Source: Mannheimia sp041807705 (lineage in GTDB: Bacteria > Pseudomonadota > Gammaproteobacteria > Enterobacterales > Pasteurellaceae). From it: a DNA stretch of 27,234 nucleotides. This document shows, piece after piece, positions 14,635 to 22,273 of the stretch. The stretch's first letter is position 1, and the number at the start of each line of letters is the position of its first letter. A program made the position numbers and the translations under genes. The DNA lies in NCBI RefSeq assembly GCF_041807705.1, contig NZ_JBGTYY010000029.1, positions 1-27,234 on the forward strand, given 5' to 3'. The notes below the pieces were generated by a model. It did not search any database and was not told the DNA's origin. It was given only the letters and a program-made list of their open reading frames with translations.

Positions 14635-15456
14635 TTATTTGCCACGACGACGTACAATGAATTTATCAGTACGTTTGTTGTGACGAGTTTTCTTACCTTT
14701 GGTCTGAACGCCCCAAGGAGTAACAGGGTGTTTACCGAAGTTACGACCTTCACCACCACCGTGTGGATGGTCTACCGGGTTCATCGCAGTACCACGAACT
14801 GTTGGACGAATACCTCTCCAACGGTTTGCACCTGCTTTACCAAGAACGCGAAGCATATGCTCTGAGTTACCTACTTCACCGATAGTTGCAGTACACTCAG
14901 CTAATACTTTACGCATTTCGCCTGAACGAAGACGTAAAGTTACATAGTTACCTTCACGAGCGATAATTTGTACATATGTACCTGCAGAACGAGCGATTTG
15001 ACCGCCTTTACCAGGTTTTAATTCCACGTTGTGAACAGTTGAACCAACCGGAATGTTACGCATAGGTAATGCATTACCTACTTTAATCGGAGCTGAAGCA
15101 CCTGCTTGAATCGTATCACCAGCAGATAAACCTTTTGGTGCTAAGATATAACGGCGTTCACCATCTTTATAAAGAACTAATGCGATATTCGCAGAACGGT
15201 TTGGATCGTATTCTAAACGCTCAACAACACCCGGAATGTCTAATTTGTTACGTTTGAAGTCAATTAAACGGTAGTGTTGTTTATGACCGCCACCGATGTG
15301 ACGAGTTGTAATACGACCTAAGTTGTTACGACCACCAGTTTTAGATTTAGAATCTAAAAGTGCTGCGAAAGGTTTACCTTTGTGTAGCTCAGTGTTAACA
15401 ACTTTAACTACGTGACGACGACCAGCGGAGGTCGGCTTACATTTAACGATAGCCAT
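14635..15456 (-). CDS. rplB: 50S ribosomal protein L2
   Basis: L2 is one of the most conserved 50S proteins and supports subunit joining and peptidyl transfer. The protein is 273 residues: CKPTSAGRRHVVKVV at the N-terminus, GGRNNLGRITTRHIGGGHK, and the C-terminal AMNPVDHPHGGGEGRNFG, which contains the functionally important His. It lies 18 bp after rplW. Confidence 0.99.
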   Translation of the reverse strand: MAIVKCKPTSAGRRHVVKVVNTELHKGKPFAALLDSKSKTGGRNNLGRITTRHIGGGHKQHYRLIDFKRNKLDIPGVVERLEYDPNRSANIALVLYKDGERRYILAPKGLSAGDTIQAGASAPIKVGNALPMRNIPVGSTVHNVELKPGKGGQIARSAGTYVQIIAREGNYVTLRLRSGEMRKVLAECTATIGEVGNSEHMLRVLGKAGANRWRGIRPTVRGTAMNPVDHPHGGGEGRNFGKHPVTPWGVQTKGKKTRHNKRTDKFIVRRRGK

Positions 15457-15474
15457 TTATATTATCTCCTCTGA

Positions 15475-15780
15475 TTACTCTGCCGTACCTTCAACGAAGT
15501 CAAGTGATTGACCTTCTTGAAGAGTTACATAAGCTTTTTTCCAGTCACTACGACGACCAACTTTAGCACCACGGCGTTTAGTTTTACCTTTAACAACCAC
15601 TGTGCGAACAGAATCAACTTTAACTTCGAAAAGTTGTTCAACTGCATTTGCAATTTCAACTTTGTTTGCATCTAATGCAACTTTGAATACGATAGTATTG
15701 CCTTTTTCTGCGTTGTTTGTCGCTTTTTCAGAGATATGTGGTGCTTTTAACACATTTAGCAAACGTTCTTGTTGAATCAT
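15475..15780 (-). CDS. rplW: 50S ribosomal protein L23
   Basis: L23 forms the docking site for trigger factor and SRP at the tunnel exit. The protein is 101 residues: MIQQERLLNVLKAPHISEKA, then EVKVDSVRTVVVKGKTKRRG. Its ATG overlaps the rplD stop by 4 bases (ATGA), indicating translational coupling. Confidence 0.98.
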   Translation of the reverse strand: MIQQERLLNVLKAPHISEKATNNAEKGNTIVFKVALDANKVEIANAVEQLFEVKVDSVRTVVVKGKTKRRGAKVGRRSDWKKAYVTLQEGQSLDFVEGTAE

Positions 15781-16379
15781 GCTAACATCTCCTCAATTTG
15801 TTTTACTGCATCTACAGTAACAACCACTTTGTCGAAAGCGATTAAGCTTACTGGGTCGATACCTTGAACATCACGTACATCAACTTTGTATAAGTTACGT
15901 GCTGCTAAGAATAGATTTTCATCTACGTTTGCAGTAATGATAAGAGCGTCAGTTAACGCCATATCTTTTAATTTTTGTGCTAATACTTTAGTTTTTGGTG
16001 CGTCAATTTCGAATTTCTCAACAACCACTAAACGGTCTTGACGAACTAACTCAGAAAGAATGCTTTTGATTGCACCACGGTACATTTTTTTGTTAACTTT
16101 TTGGCTGTGATCTTGTGGTTTCGCAGCAAAAGTTACACCACCTGAACGCCAGATTGGTGATTTGATATCACCAGAACGTGCACGGCCTGTACCTTTTTGA
16201 CGCCAAGGTTTTTTACCTGAACCAGACACTTCAGCACGAGTTTTTTGCGCACGGCTTCCTTGACGAGCACCTGCTGCATAAGCAACAACTACTTGGTGGA
16301 TTAATGCTTCATTAAACTCACGTCCGAAGGTAGTTTCAGAAACAGTTAGTGCGTTTGCACCTACAACTTGTAATTCCAT
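15777..16379 (-). CDS. rplD: 50S ribosomal protein L4 (S10-operon autoregulator)
   Basis: L4 is a tunnel-constriction protein. In E. coli and other gammaproteobacteria it also represses its own operon at transcription and translation through the S10 leader. The protein is 200 residues, with the extended loop GSRAQKTRAEVSGSGKKPWRQKGTG (about 44-68) and SGGVTFAAKPQDHSQKVN-like region intact. The corresponding leader upstream of rpsJ is structured, so autogenous control is likely here. Confidence 0.98.
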   Translation of the reverse strand: MELQVVGANALTVSETTFGREFNEALIHQVVVAYAAGARQGSRAQKTRAEVSGSGKKPWRQKGTGRARSGDIKSPIWRSGGVTFAAKPQDHSQKVNKKMYRGAIKSILSELVRQDRLVVVEKFEIDAPKTKVLAQKLKDMALTDALIITANVDENLFLAARNLYKVDVRDVQGIDPVSLIAFDKVVVTVDAVKQIEEMLA

Positions 16380-16394
16380 CTCTATCTCCTAGAC

Positions 16395-17027
16395 TTATGC
16401 TTTAACAGCTGGTTTCACGATAACATCACTATTAGTTGCGCCTGGAACAGCACCTTTAACTAATAATAATTTACGCTCAGCATCTACACGAACAACTTCA
16501 AGTGATTGAACAGTTACACGCTCAGCACCTAAGTGTCCTGCCATTTTTTTACCTTTAAACACACGACCTGGAGTTTGGTTTTGACCAATAGAACCAAGTA
16601 CACGATGTGATAAAGAGTTACCGTGTGTAGCATCTTGAGTACGGAAGTTCCAACGTTTAACACCACCTTGGAAACCTTTACCTTTTGATGTACCAGTAAC
16701 ATCTACTTTTTTAACATCTGTAAAGATGTCAACATTGATTTCTTGACCTAAAGTGAACTCTTGAGTTTCACCTTCAGTACGAAATTCCCATAAACCGCGA
16801 CCAGCTTCAACACCTGCTTTCACGAAATGACCTGCTTCTGGCTTAGTTACACGACTTGCTTTTTTAGTGCCGGTAGTAACTTGAATTGCAGAGTAGCCAT
16901 CGTTTTCAAGGGTTTTAACTTGAGTAACACGGTTGGCTTCGATTTCGATAACGGTAACTGGAACAGACACGCCGTCTTCAGTGAAAACGCGGGTCATACC
17001 AACTTTACGACCGATTAAACCAATCAT
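16395..17027 (-). CDS. rplC: 50S ribosomal protein L3
   Basis: L3 nucleates 50S assembly and reaches the peptidyl transferase centre. The protein is 210 residues: MIGLIGRKVGMTRVFTEDG, then the central loop THGNSLSHRVLGSIGQNQTP. Gln151 in this loop matches the Gln that PrmB methylates in E. coli. It lies 25 bp after rpsJ and 15 bp before rplD. Confidence 0.98.
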   Translation of the reverse strand: MIGLIGRKVGMTRVFTEDGVSVPVTVIEIEANRVTQVKTLENDGYSAIQVTTGTKKASRVTKPEAGHFVKAGVEAGRGLWEFRTEGETQEFTLGQEINVDIFTDVKKVDVTGTSKGKGFQGGVKRWNFRTQDATHGNSLSHRVLGSIGQNQTPGRVFKGKKMAGHLGAERVTVQSLEVVRVDAERKLLLVKGAVPGATNSDVIVKPAVKA

Positions 17028-17052
17028 TGTAATAACCTCTTAAAATTCCCAA

Positions 17053-17364
17053 TTAACCTAGACTAATCTGAACGTCAACGCCAGCAGCTAGATCTAAACG
17101 CATTAATGCATCAACAGTTTTTTCTGTTGGTTCAACAATATCAACTAAACGTTTGTGAGTACGGATTTCATATTGGTCACGTGCATCTTTGTTCACGTGT
17201 GGAGAAATCAATACAGTGAAACGTTCTTTACGAGTTGGTAAAGGAATTGGACCACGAACTTGTGCACCAGTACGTTTAGCTGTTTCTACGATCTCCGCAG
17301 TAGATTGATCAATTAAACGATGATCAAATGCTTTTAAGCGGATACGGATTCTTTGGTTCTGCAT
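17053..17364 (-). CDS. rpsJ: 30S ribosomal protein S10
   Basis: S10 is in the 30S head and, as NusE, a transcription antitermination factor with NusB. The protein is 103 residues, [19 protein letters not shown], with the signature [22 protein letters not shown]. The frame is open upstream to 17427, but those 21 residues ([15 protein letters not shown]) are leader sequence. The ATG at 17364 is the family start. GGAGCTC, 10 bases before it, is the ribosome binding site and can be sequestered (see leader). First gene of the S10 operon. Confidence 0.98.
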
Positions 17365-17553
17365 TAGACCAGAGCTCCAATTAAAAAATTTAGCTAATAA
17401 AAAAAACCAAACTACCAACTTAACCATTAAATTCAGATTAAGGGAGCTCAGTTAAACCTATGTAGTTCCAAGATTAGGAACATTTTTTACACTACAATAT
17501 CTGTAATGTCATTTGATAAATGATTACATCAAACGTCTTTAGTTACCTAAAGC
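17365..17553 (-). promoter_or_regulatory. S10-operon leader, probable L4-responsive attenuator
   Basis: An approximately 189-nt leader shows several helices on the minus strand. These are CTTTAG-GTAA-CTAAAG with a GNRA-type loop at the 5' end (17537-17552), a long AT-rich hairpin (17502-17528, 11 bp with a 2-nt bulge) and a hairpin with GTTCC/GGAAC at 17465-17481. GAGCTCC (17443-17449) is complementary to GGAGCTC at the rpsJ ribosome binding site (17372-17378). An 8-U run (17399-17406) lies between them. Length and logic match the E. coli S10 leader, where L4 causes termination in a U-run and blocks translation. Confidence 0.6.
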
Positions 17554-17559
17554 TTATCT

Positions 17560-17588
17560 ATAATACTCTTTTTACTATACTTATGCAA
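17560..17588 (-). promoter_or_regulatory. Predicted S10-operon promoter
   Basis: On the minus strand, -35 TTGCAT (17583-17588) and -10 TATTAT (17560-17565) have a 17-bp spacer, giving a start near 17553. The rest of the gap up to tfoX (about 17590-17780) is AT-rich. I see only a small ACTTC/GAAGT hairpin (17657-17670) there. Confidence 0.7.
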
Positions 17589-17784
17589 GTAGTTTTTACT
17601 TTTTATCTTTTTTAACCATTAAAGTAAACATTTCAAGATACACAACTTCCTAAAGACTTCATTTGAAGTAACTCAAATAAAGTGCATTTTCAGATTTTTT
17701 TATTCAAACTTTTCGAGCCACTTCACAAATCTAAAAAATCCTTGTTGAAATTTAATCAATAACAGTATTTATTGTTCATAGACC

Positions 17785-17790
17785 TATAAT
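17785..17790 (+). promoter_or_regulatory. Candidate -10 element of tfoX
   Basis: A perfect TATAAT lies 27 bp before the tfoX ATG. No good -35 lies 16-18 bp upstream (ACAGTA), which would fit an activator-dependent promoter. The resulting leader would be only about 20 nt, with GGAG 7 bases before the ATG. Confidence 0.4.
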
Positions 17791-17816
17791 TACATAACCT
17801 TATATGGAGTCACTAT

Positions 17817-18463
17817 ATGCAAACAGTCAATGAAATTAGAAAAGAAATCTCTCCACTATTCGAACCTATTCTTGGAGAATTTCGCGTAAAAACCTACTTT
17901 TCTTACTATGCAGTTTTAAAAATAATTTGATGATTGCATTGTATCAAAATGGAGTAACTTATCTGCGTATTTCTCAAAAAGATATACCACCTATTAGCCA
18001 ACACGCCGAAACCTATAATCTATCTGACGAGAAAATAGGATTGCAAAGCAGAAAATTCTATTTTATTCCAAATACTATTTTAGCTAACTCATCAAAGTTG
18101 AATTCACTCATTCACGCTACATTAGAAGAATTGCAATCCGAAAAGCAAAAAATATATAACAAACGCTCAACTCAAATTCGCACGTTACCTAATATGAACC
18201 TAAAATTGGAAAGGATGCTGAAAAAAGTAGGAATCCTTTCAATACAAGATTTTACTGAAGTTGGTTATATTTCGGCATTTATCAAATTGGTTATGCAAGG
18301 TTTTGAAGCAACTGAAGATTTGCTATTCAAGTTGAACGGAGCCTTAAATCATCAATATATTTATACATTTAGCGAGGAACAAAAAAGAGCTATTATGCAA
18401 GAGGCTAATCAGGCTTTATATCAAGCGGGCTTTAGAAAAAGATTTAACACCTCCGTTAGATAA
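17817..18463 (+). pseudogene. tfoX: Competence activator TfoX/Sxy, reading frame interrupted by a -1 shift
   Basis: TfoX (Sxy) works with CRP to switch on competence genes in Pasteurellaceae. Two frames encode it. Frame 1, from the ATG at 17817 (GGAG 7 bases upstream), gives 37 residues ending AVLKII and a TGA at 17928. The -1 frame continues KNNLMIALYQNG to 18463. Joining them at T TTA AAA (17915-17921) gives 215 residues, close to the 217 of H. influenzae Sxy. The N-terminal TfoX domain includes FRVKTYFSYYAVLKNNLMIALYQ-like sequence (split here). The C-terminal domain includes LPNMNLKLERMLKKVGI. The TGA overlaps an ATG (TGATG, 17928-17932), so the C-terminal part could also be re-initiated. 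Simple 1-base loss in a TTTTAAAAA tract is the default reading; recoding is the alternative. Confidence 0.8.
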
Positions 18464-18497
18464 TGTGATCCATATCATAAAATAGCAAAAAATCAAT

Positions 18498-18522
18498 AAG
18501 GAATTGCCTCTGGCAATTCCTT
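18498..18522 (+). terminator. Terminator after tfoX
   Basis: A perfect 11-bp stem (AAGGAATTGCC at 18498-18508, complement 18512-18522) has a 3-nt TCT loop. It is followed by TCTTTTTCC. Confidence 0.9.
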
Positions 18523-18607
18523 TCTTTTTCCTTTCTATGCTAGTATTTGCCATACCTCTAAATAACTAGAGCTTATTGATTCTAACTTTTAAAACAAGGA
18601 GTAAATA

Positions 18608-20002
18608 ATGACATTCCGTATCGAAAAAGACACAATGGGCGAAGTGCAAGTCCCTACCGATAAATATTGGGCGGCACAAACCGAGCGTTCACGCAATAAC
18701 TTCAAAATCGGGCCGGAGGCATCAATGCCGGCGGAAATTATCGAAGCGTTTGGTTATCTGAAAAAAGCGGCTGCCTATGCCAACCACGACTTAGGCGTAC
18801 TAGCGGTCGAAAAACGGGATTTAATTGCAAAAGCCTGCGATGAGATTTTGGCGAATAAGCTAGACGATCAATTCCCGCTGGTAATTTGGCAAACCGGCTC
18901 GGGTACACAGTCGAATATGAACGTGAATGAAGTGGTGGCAAACCGTGCCCACGTGTTAAACGGCGGTAAACTGGGCGAAAAATCGATTATTCACCCGAAT
19001 GATGATGTGAATAAATCCCAATCGTCTAACGACACCTACCCAACCGCAATGCACATCGCCGCCTACAAAAAAGTGGTGGAACACACGCTGCCGTGCGTGA
19101 AACGCCTGCAAAAAACCTTAGCGGAAAAAGCCGAAGCCTTTAAAGATGTGGTAAAAATCGGGCGTACTCACTTAATGGACGCTACCCCGCTCACGCTCGG
19201 TCAAGAGTTCTCTGCCTATGCAGCACAGTTAGCCTTCGGCATCAAAGCATTGGAAAACACCCTGCCACACCTGCGTGAATTAGCCCTCGGTGGCACGGCA
19301 GTCGGCACCGGCTTGAATACCCCGAAAGGTTACGATGTGAAAGTTGCGGAATATATCGCAAAATTCACCGGTTTACCGTTCGTTACCGCTCAAAACAAAT
19401 TTGAGGCATTAGCGACTCACGATGCGATTGTTGAAACCCACGGTGCGTTAAAACAGCTTGCAGTATCGCTCTATAAAATTGCCAACGATGTCCGCTTATT
19501 AGCCTCCGGCCCTCGTTCAGGCATTGGCGAAATTCTTATTCCTGAAAACGAGCCGGGTTCATCTATTATGCCAGGCAAAGTAAACCCAACCCAATGCGAA
19601 GCGATGACAATGGTCTGTGCCCAAGTGTTAGGCAATGATGTAACCATCTCTTTCGCCGGCACACAAGGGCATTTCCAACTGAATGTCTATAAACCGGTGA
19701 TGGCGTACAACTTCCTACAATCGGCTCAACTGCTAGGCGATGCGTGTGTGTCATTTGACGAACACTGTGCAGTCGGTATTGAACCGAACTATCCTCGCAT
19801 TAAACAACAGCTCGACCAATCGCTAATGTTAGTGACCGCATTAAATACCCATATCGGCTACGAAAATGCAGCGAAAATCGCCAAAACTGCCCACAAAAAT
19901 GGCACAACACTGAAAGAAGAAGCGATTAACTTAGGCTTAGTCACGGCAGAACAGTTCGATGAATGGGTTCGCCCTGAGGATATGGTCGGCAGCTTGAAAT
20001 AA
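18608..20002 (+). CDS. fumC: Fumarate hydratase class II
   Basis: FumC interconverts fumarate and malate in the citric acid cycle and its reductive branch, as an iron-independent homotetramer. The 464 residues carry GRTHLMDATPL with His188. The family signature GSSIMPGKVNP has the catalytic-loop Ser at 318 and Lys324. GSGTQSNMNVNEV lies near 98-110. AGGAG lies 7 bases before the ATG. The gene stands alone, with terminators on both sides. Its codons are visibly richer in GCG, CCG and CTG than those of its neighbours; I do not read this as proof of transfer. Confidence 0.98.
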   Translation: MTFRIEKDTMGEVQVPTDKYWAAQTERSRNNFKIGPEASMPAEIIEAFGYLKKAAAYANHDLGVLAVEKRDLIAKACDEILANKLDDQFPLVIWQTGSGTQSNMNVNEVVANRAHVLNGGKLGEKSIIHPNDDVNKSQSSNDTYPTAMHIAAYKKVVEHTLPCVKRLQKTLAEKAEAFKDVVKIGRTHLMDATPLTLGQEFSAYAAQLAFGIKALENTLPHLRELALGGTAVGTGLNTPKGYDVKVAEYIAKFTGLPFVTAQNKFEALATHDAIVETHGALKQLAVSLYKIANDVRLLASGPRSGIGEILIPENEPGSSIMPGKVNPTQCEAMTMVCAQVLGNDVTISFAGTQGHFQLNVYKPVMAYNFLQSAQLLGDACVSFDEHCAVGIEPNYPRIKQQLDQSLMLVTALNTHIGYENAAKIAKTAHKNGTTLKEEAINLGLVTAEQFDEWVRPEDMVGSLK

Positions 20003-20020
20003 GCCCCGACTAAATTAGAC

Positions 20021-20069
20021 AATCTGCACTTTAAGCGTTGGTAAAAACTAACAAATTAAAGTGCAGATT
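20021..20069 (+). terminator. Terminator after fumC
   Basis: A perfect 14-bp stem (AATCTGCACTTTAA at 20021-20034, complement 20056-20069) has a 21-nt loop that can pair further (GTTGG/CTAAC). It is followed by TTTTTTAC. Confidence 0.88.
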
Positions 20070-20119
20070 TTTTTACAAGTAAAATAAAAATCCTACCGCT
20101 TAACAATCCCCCTCTTTTA

Positions 20120-20488
20120 TCACGATTTATCTTTAAACGCAGTGATAAAACTCAACAATGCCGTTTTTTGCTGTTCAGAGAGCTTATAGATCAACTCAAT
20201 TAACATTTCATCAAGGGGTGAATAGTTTGGCTCATCATCAGCAACACCATACCTCAACCATTCTGGTTTAACTGATAACCAGTCTGCTAGAGTATCTATT
20301 TTATCCTGAGATGGGATAGCTAGCCCATTTAACCATTTATGCACCGCTTGCTGGGTCACTGGCTCATTTAGGTGACGAAGGTTGAAACGCAGTGCAATAT
20401 CACTGGTTTTAGTGAGCGTAGGCTGTGAATTTCTCAACGCAAACTTTAGACGCTCACTGAATTTTTCTTTATCTGAGGGTATTTTCAT
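20120..20488 (-). CDS. XRE/Cro-type helix-turn-helix transcriptional regulator
   Basis: A 122-residue DNA-binding protein resembling phage-type repressors. The helix-turn-helix lies near 36-62. VTQQAVHKWLNGLAIPS forms the recognition-helix region, and DTLADWLSVKPEWLRYG follows as in many XRE repressors. The C-terminal part (about 88-122) is a helical tail ending SEQQKTALLSFITAF, probably for dimerisation. I use the ATG at 20488. The frame extends to 20530, but that start lies inside an operator-like palindrome and has no ribosome binding site; the 20488 start also has a weak one. It is divergent from the lipoprotein gene at 20619, which it probably regulates along with itself. Confidence 0.8.
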   Translation of the reverse strand: MKIPSDKEKFSERLKFALRNSQPTLTKTSDIALRFNLRHLNEPVTQQAVHKWLNGLAIPSQDKIDTLADWLSVKPEWLRYGVADDEPNYSPLDEMLIELIYKLSEQQKTALLSFITAFKDKS

Positions 20489-20523
20489 AAGGTAAATTAT
20501 TAGCCTACCGAAAATTTTTCTGT

Positions 20524-20580
20524 AAACCATTTTGGTTTTATATTAAACTAATATGGTTTTAAATTGGTTTAATCTAGTTT
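20524..20580. promoter_or_regulatory. Repeated operator in the XRE-lipoprotein divergent region
   Basis: Two related 15-bp imperfect palindromes, AAACCATTTTGGTTT (20524-20538) and AAACTAATATGGTTT (20545-20559), have centres exactly 21 bp apart (two helical turns). Further half-sites TGGTTT (20565-20570) and TAGTTT (20575-20580) follow. The arrangement suits cooperative binding of an XRE-type dimer covering both divergent promoters. Binding is inferred. Confidence 0.6.
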
Positions 20581-20618
20581 AAAACGTTCAGATTATGTTT
20601 ATTTAAAAGGAACTCATT

Positions 20619-20822
20619 ATGAAAAAATCCATTTTTGCGTTGTTGATCTCTGTAGTCACTTTAACGGGCTGTGCTGAGTTGCAGAGTTTAGGTAATTCTG
20701 TAAAAGAAGAAGCTGTAGGTGTTGCAAAGACCGCTAAAGATAGTGCTATAACACGTGCCAAAATTGAGGCAGGAGCGAAAGCATCACAAGCAACTGGAAA
20801 AATTTTAGGTTCATCTTACTAA
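20619..20822 (+). CDS. Small lipoprotein, unknown function
   Basis: A 67-residue protein with a signal peptide (KKSIFALLISVVTLTG) and a lipobox LTGC placing the lipidated Cys at 18. The mature part (about 50 residues) is one amphipathic Ala/Lys/Glu-rich helix (VKEEAVGVAKTAKDSAI). This recalls entericidin-like or Lpp-like small lipoproteins, but I cannot assign a family. AAGGA lies 7-8 bases before the ATG. It is directly downstream of the operator region, divergent from the XRE gene, and is followed by a hairpin before the next lipoprotein gene. Confidence 0.75.
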   Translation: MKKSIFALLISVVTLTGCAELQSLGNSVKEEAVGVAKTAKDSAITRAKIEAGAKASQATGKILGSSY

Positions 20823-20828
20823 TCTATA

Positions 20829-20856
20829 ATGGCGATAAGAAATTATCGCCATTTGT
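20829..20856 (+). terminator. Hairpin/terminator between the two lipoprotein genes
   Basis: A 10-bp stem (ATGGCGATAA at 20829-20838, complement 20843-20852) has a GAAA loop. It is followed by TTGTTT. It may attenuate read-through from the small lipoprotein gene into the larger one. Confidence 0.7.
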
Positions 20857-20870
20857 TTAAGGAACAACAT

Positions 20871-21953
20871 ATGAAACAAATTATTAAAATCAGCCTTGTG
20901 GCAATGGCGGTTTTCGGTATCACAGCTTGTGGCAGTTCAAATAAATCCGAAAATAGTGCAACTATTTCTCCAGCCGCAACAGACAATCAAGCTAACGCCC
21001 AACCAGTCAATCCAAATCAAGGAAGTACCAATAATACCAAGCCATCACAACCAACAATAGCAAACAGAAATGTCGAAACAGACAGTAATGGCGTGGAGTG
21101 GCGTAACCGTACTTTGACAGAAAACAGTATTACTGGCTCATATAAAACATTGAAGGTAGTGTCTAATTTTCTAGATGACAACACTTGCACTGGCTATTGT
21201 GTGCAAGGTGGAAACTGGATTATTACACCACTTTCAGCCGAAAATGATCACGTTATCATTGATTTCAAAGAGTTAGGAAACAAGGATGGCAAGCCCTATT
21301 TCGGCGTACATCAAGGCACATTATCCGATCCAACTATTCAAGGACATAGTGATGTAAGCGGAACAAAAGTACGAAAAACAGAAATAGATTATCTATTTGT
21401 TAATCAGCCAAACACCACATACGGTATTCTGCATGATGGCAATACAGCAGATCTTTTTTATCAAGGTTTATATGCTGGTAAGCCATACCCACAAAATGTG
21501 ATTGAGTTTGTTGTCCAAAATAACCGCAACGAATATCTCAATGAGTTAAAAGGTCAAGCCACCTATCAAGGCGAACTTCTAGCAGTCACAAGAACTGAAA
21601 GAGCATCTGGAGAACCTGACACTATCCCAAGTAAACCATTTGTAGATGGGACAGTAACTCTGACTGCTGATTTTGGTGGAAGTAAAAATTTCCTTGCTAC
21701 TGATTCTTCAGTTAAAGGAGAAATTCACAGCAATACTCTTGGCAAAATCAGCCTAAGTGAAACTGCCGTCCATAAATTAGCAAATGCGTTTGAAGGCAAA
21801 GCCTTTGCGGGAGATTTTACTGGGGAATATAGTGGTTTATTTACTGGTCCGAAACTTGATGATGCCGTTGGTAGAGTGAATCTAGAAAATAAAGAGGCCA
21901 AAGCTGGTGAAATGAAAGAATACCACGCGGTTTTCGGCGGTACAAAACAGTAG
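20871..21953 (+). CDS. TbpB-like surface lipoprotein (probable Slam-exported type)
   Basis: The 360-residue protein starts MKQIIKISLVAMAVFG with lipobox ITAC (Cys about 20). A low-complexity Ser/Asn/Gln/Pro-rich anchor (about 21-65) follows, then a beta-rich body. The C-terminal 100 residues fit the TbpB beta-barrel pattern: VTLTADFGGSKNF, then KAFAGDFTGEYSGLFTGP, and the ending AVFGGTKQ. Such proteins bind host ligands at the cell surface and are moved there by Slam proteins; no Slam or TonB partner is in this window. I use the ATG at 20871 because AAGGA precedes it and the signal peptide starts there. The frame opens earlier at 20829. The ligand is unknown. Confidence 0.75.
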   Translation: MKQIIKISLVAMAVFGITACGSSNKSENSATISPAATDNQANAQPVNPNQGSTNNTKPSQPTIANRNVETDSNGVEWRNRTLTENSITGSYKTLKVVSNFLDDNTCTGYCVQGGNWIITPLSAENDHVIIDFKELGNKDGKPYFGVHQGTLSDPTIQGHSDVSGTKVRKTEIDYLFVNQPNTTYGILHDGNTADLFYQGLYAGKPYPQNVIEFVVQNNRNEYLNELKGQATYQGELLAVTRTERASGEPDTIPSKPFVDGTVTLTADFGGSKNFLATDSSVKGEIHSNTLGKISLSETAVHKLANAFEGKAFAGDFTGEYSGLFTGPKLDDAVGRVNLENKEAKAGEMKEYHAVFGGTKQ

Positions 21954-21965
21954 TAATAGCATATG

Positions 21966-22022
21966 ACAAGCGGTAGCTTTTCGGATAAATTTTGCAAAAA
22001 CTGTCCAATAACGACCGCTTGT
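21966..22022. repeat. Inverted uptake-signal pair downstream of the TbpB-like gene
   Basis: ACAAGCGGTA (21966-21975) followed by TTTTGCAAAAA faces GACCGCTTGT (22013-22022), which runs into TTTT. The 9-bp complementary arms can form a terminator-like stem-loop, the usual arrangement of paired uptake signals at gene ends in this family. The following DNA up to 22160 shows nothing else recognisable. Confidence 0.8.
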
Positions 22023-22164
22023 TTTCACATAAAAAGTGCAAATAATTATTCGCCTTTACGATCATTGTTATCAAAAGTTTATAGAAAATTCAAGGACAGA
22101 GATTTTGAACTGCTCTGGAAAGTTAGACTCATTTTCTTAAAATAATCTGAGCCACTCTTAACTA

Positions 22165-22230
22165 TCAGTACCTCAATAGTCAAGTCTCACTAAACACTGA
22201 AGTGCTATTTTTTTATAGCGAGGGTACTGA
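22165..22230. repeat. Branched inverted repeat upstream of lptM
   Basis: TCAGTACCTC (22165-22174) and GAGGGTACTGA (22220-22230) are complementary apart from one bulged base. Directly inside the right arm is a second hairpin, GCTAT/ATAGC (22204-22208 with 22215-22219), with a T6 loop. TTTTGTTTT follows the outer arm, so on the plus strand it could be a terminator or the end of a small RNA. Confidence 0.5.
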
Positions 22231-22273
22231 TTTTGTTTTAGAATGAAGCATCATTTTTTAAGCGGAAAAACCT

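Noticed and set aside
17365..17427. N-terminal extension of S10
   Set aside because: The 21 extra residues are hydrophobic leader translation, include the U-run and are absent from S10 proteins.
17742..17763. CRP-like site upstream of tfoX (TTGA...TCAA)
   Set aside because: The half-sites are separated by 7 bases instead of 6 and lack the TGTGA core, so I do not call it.
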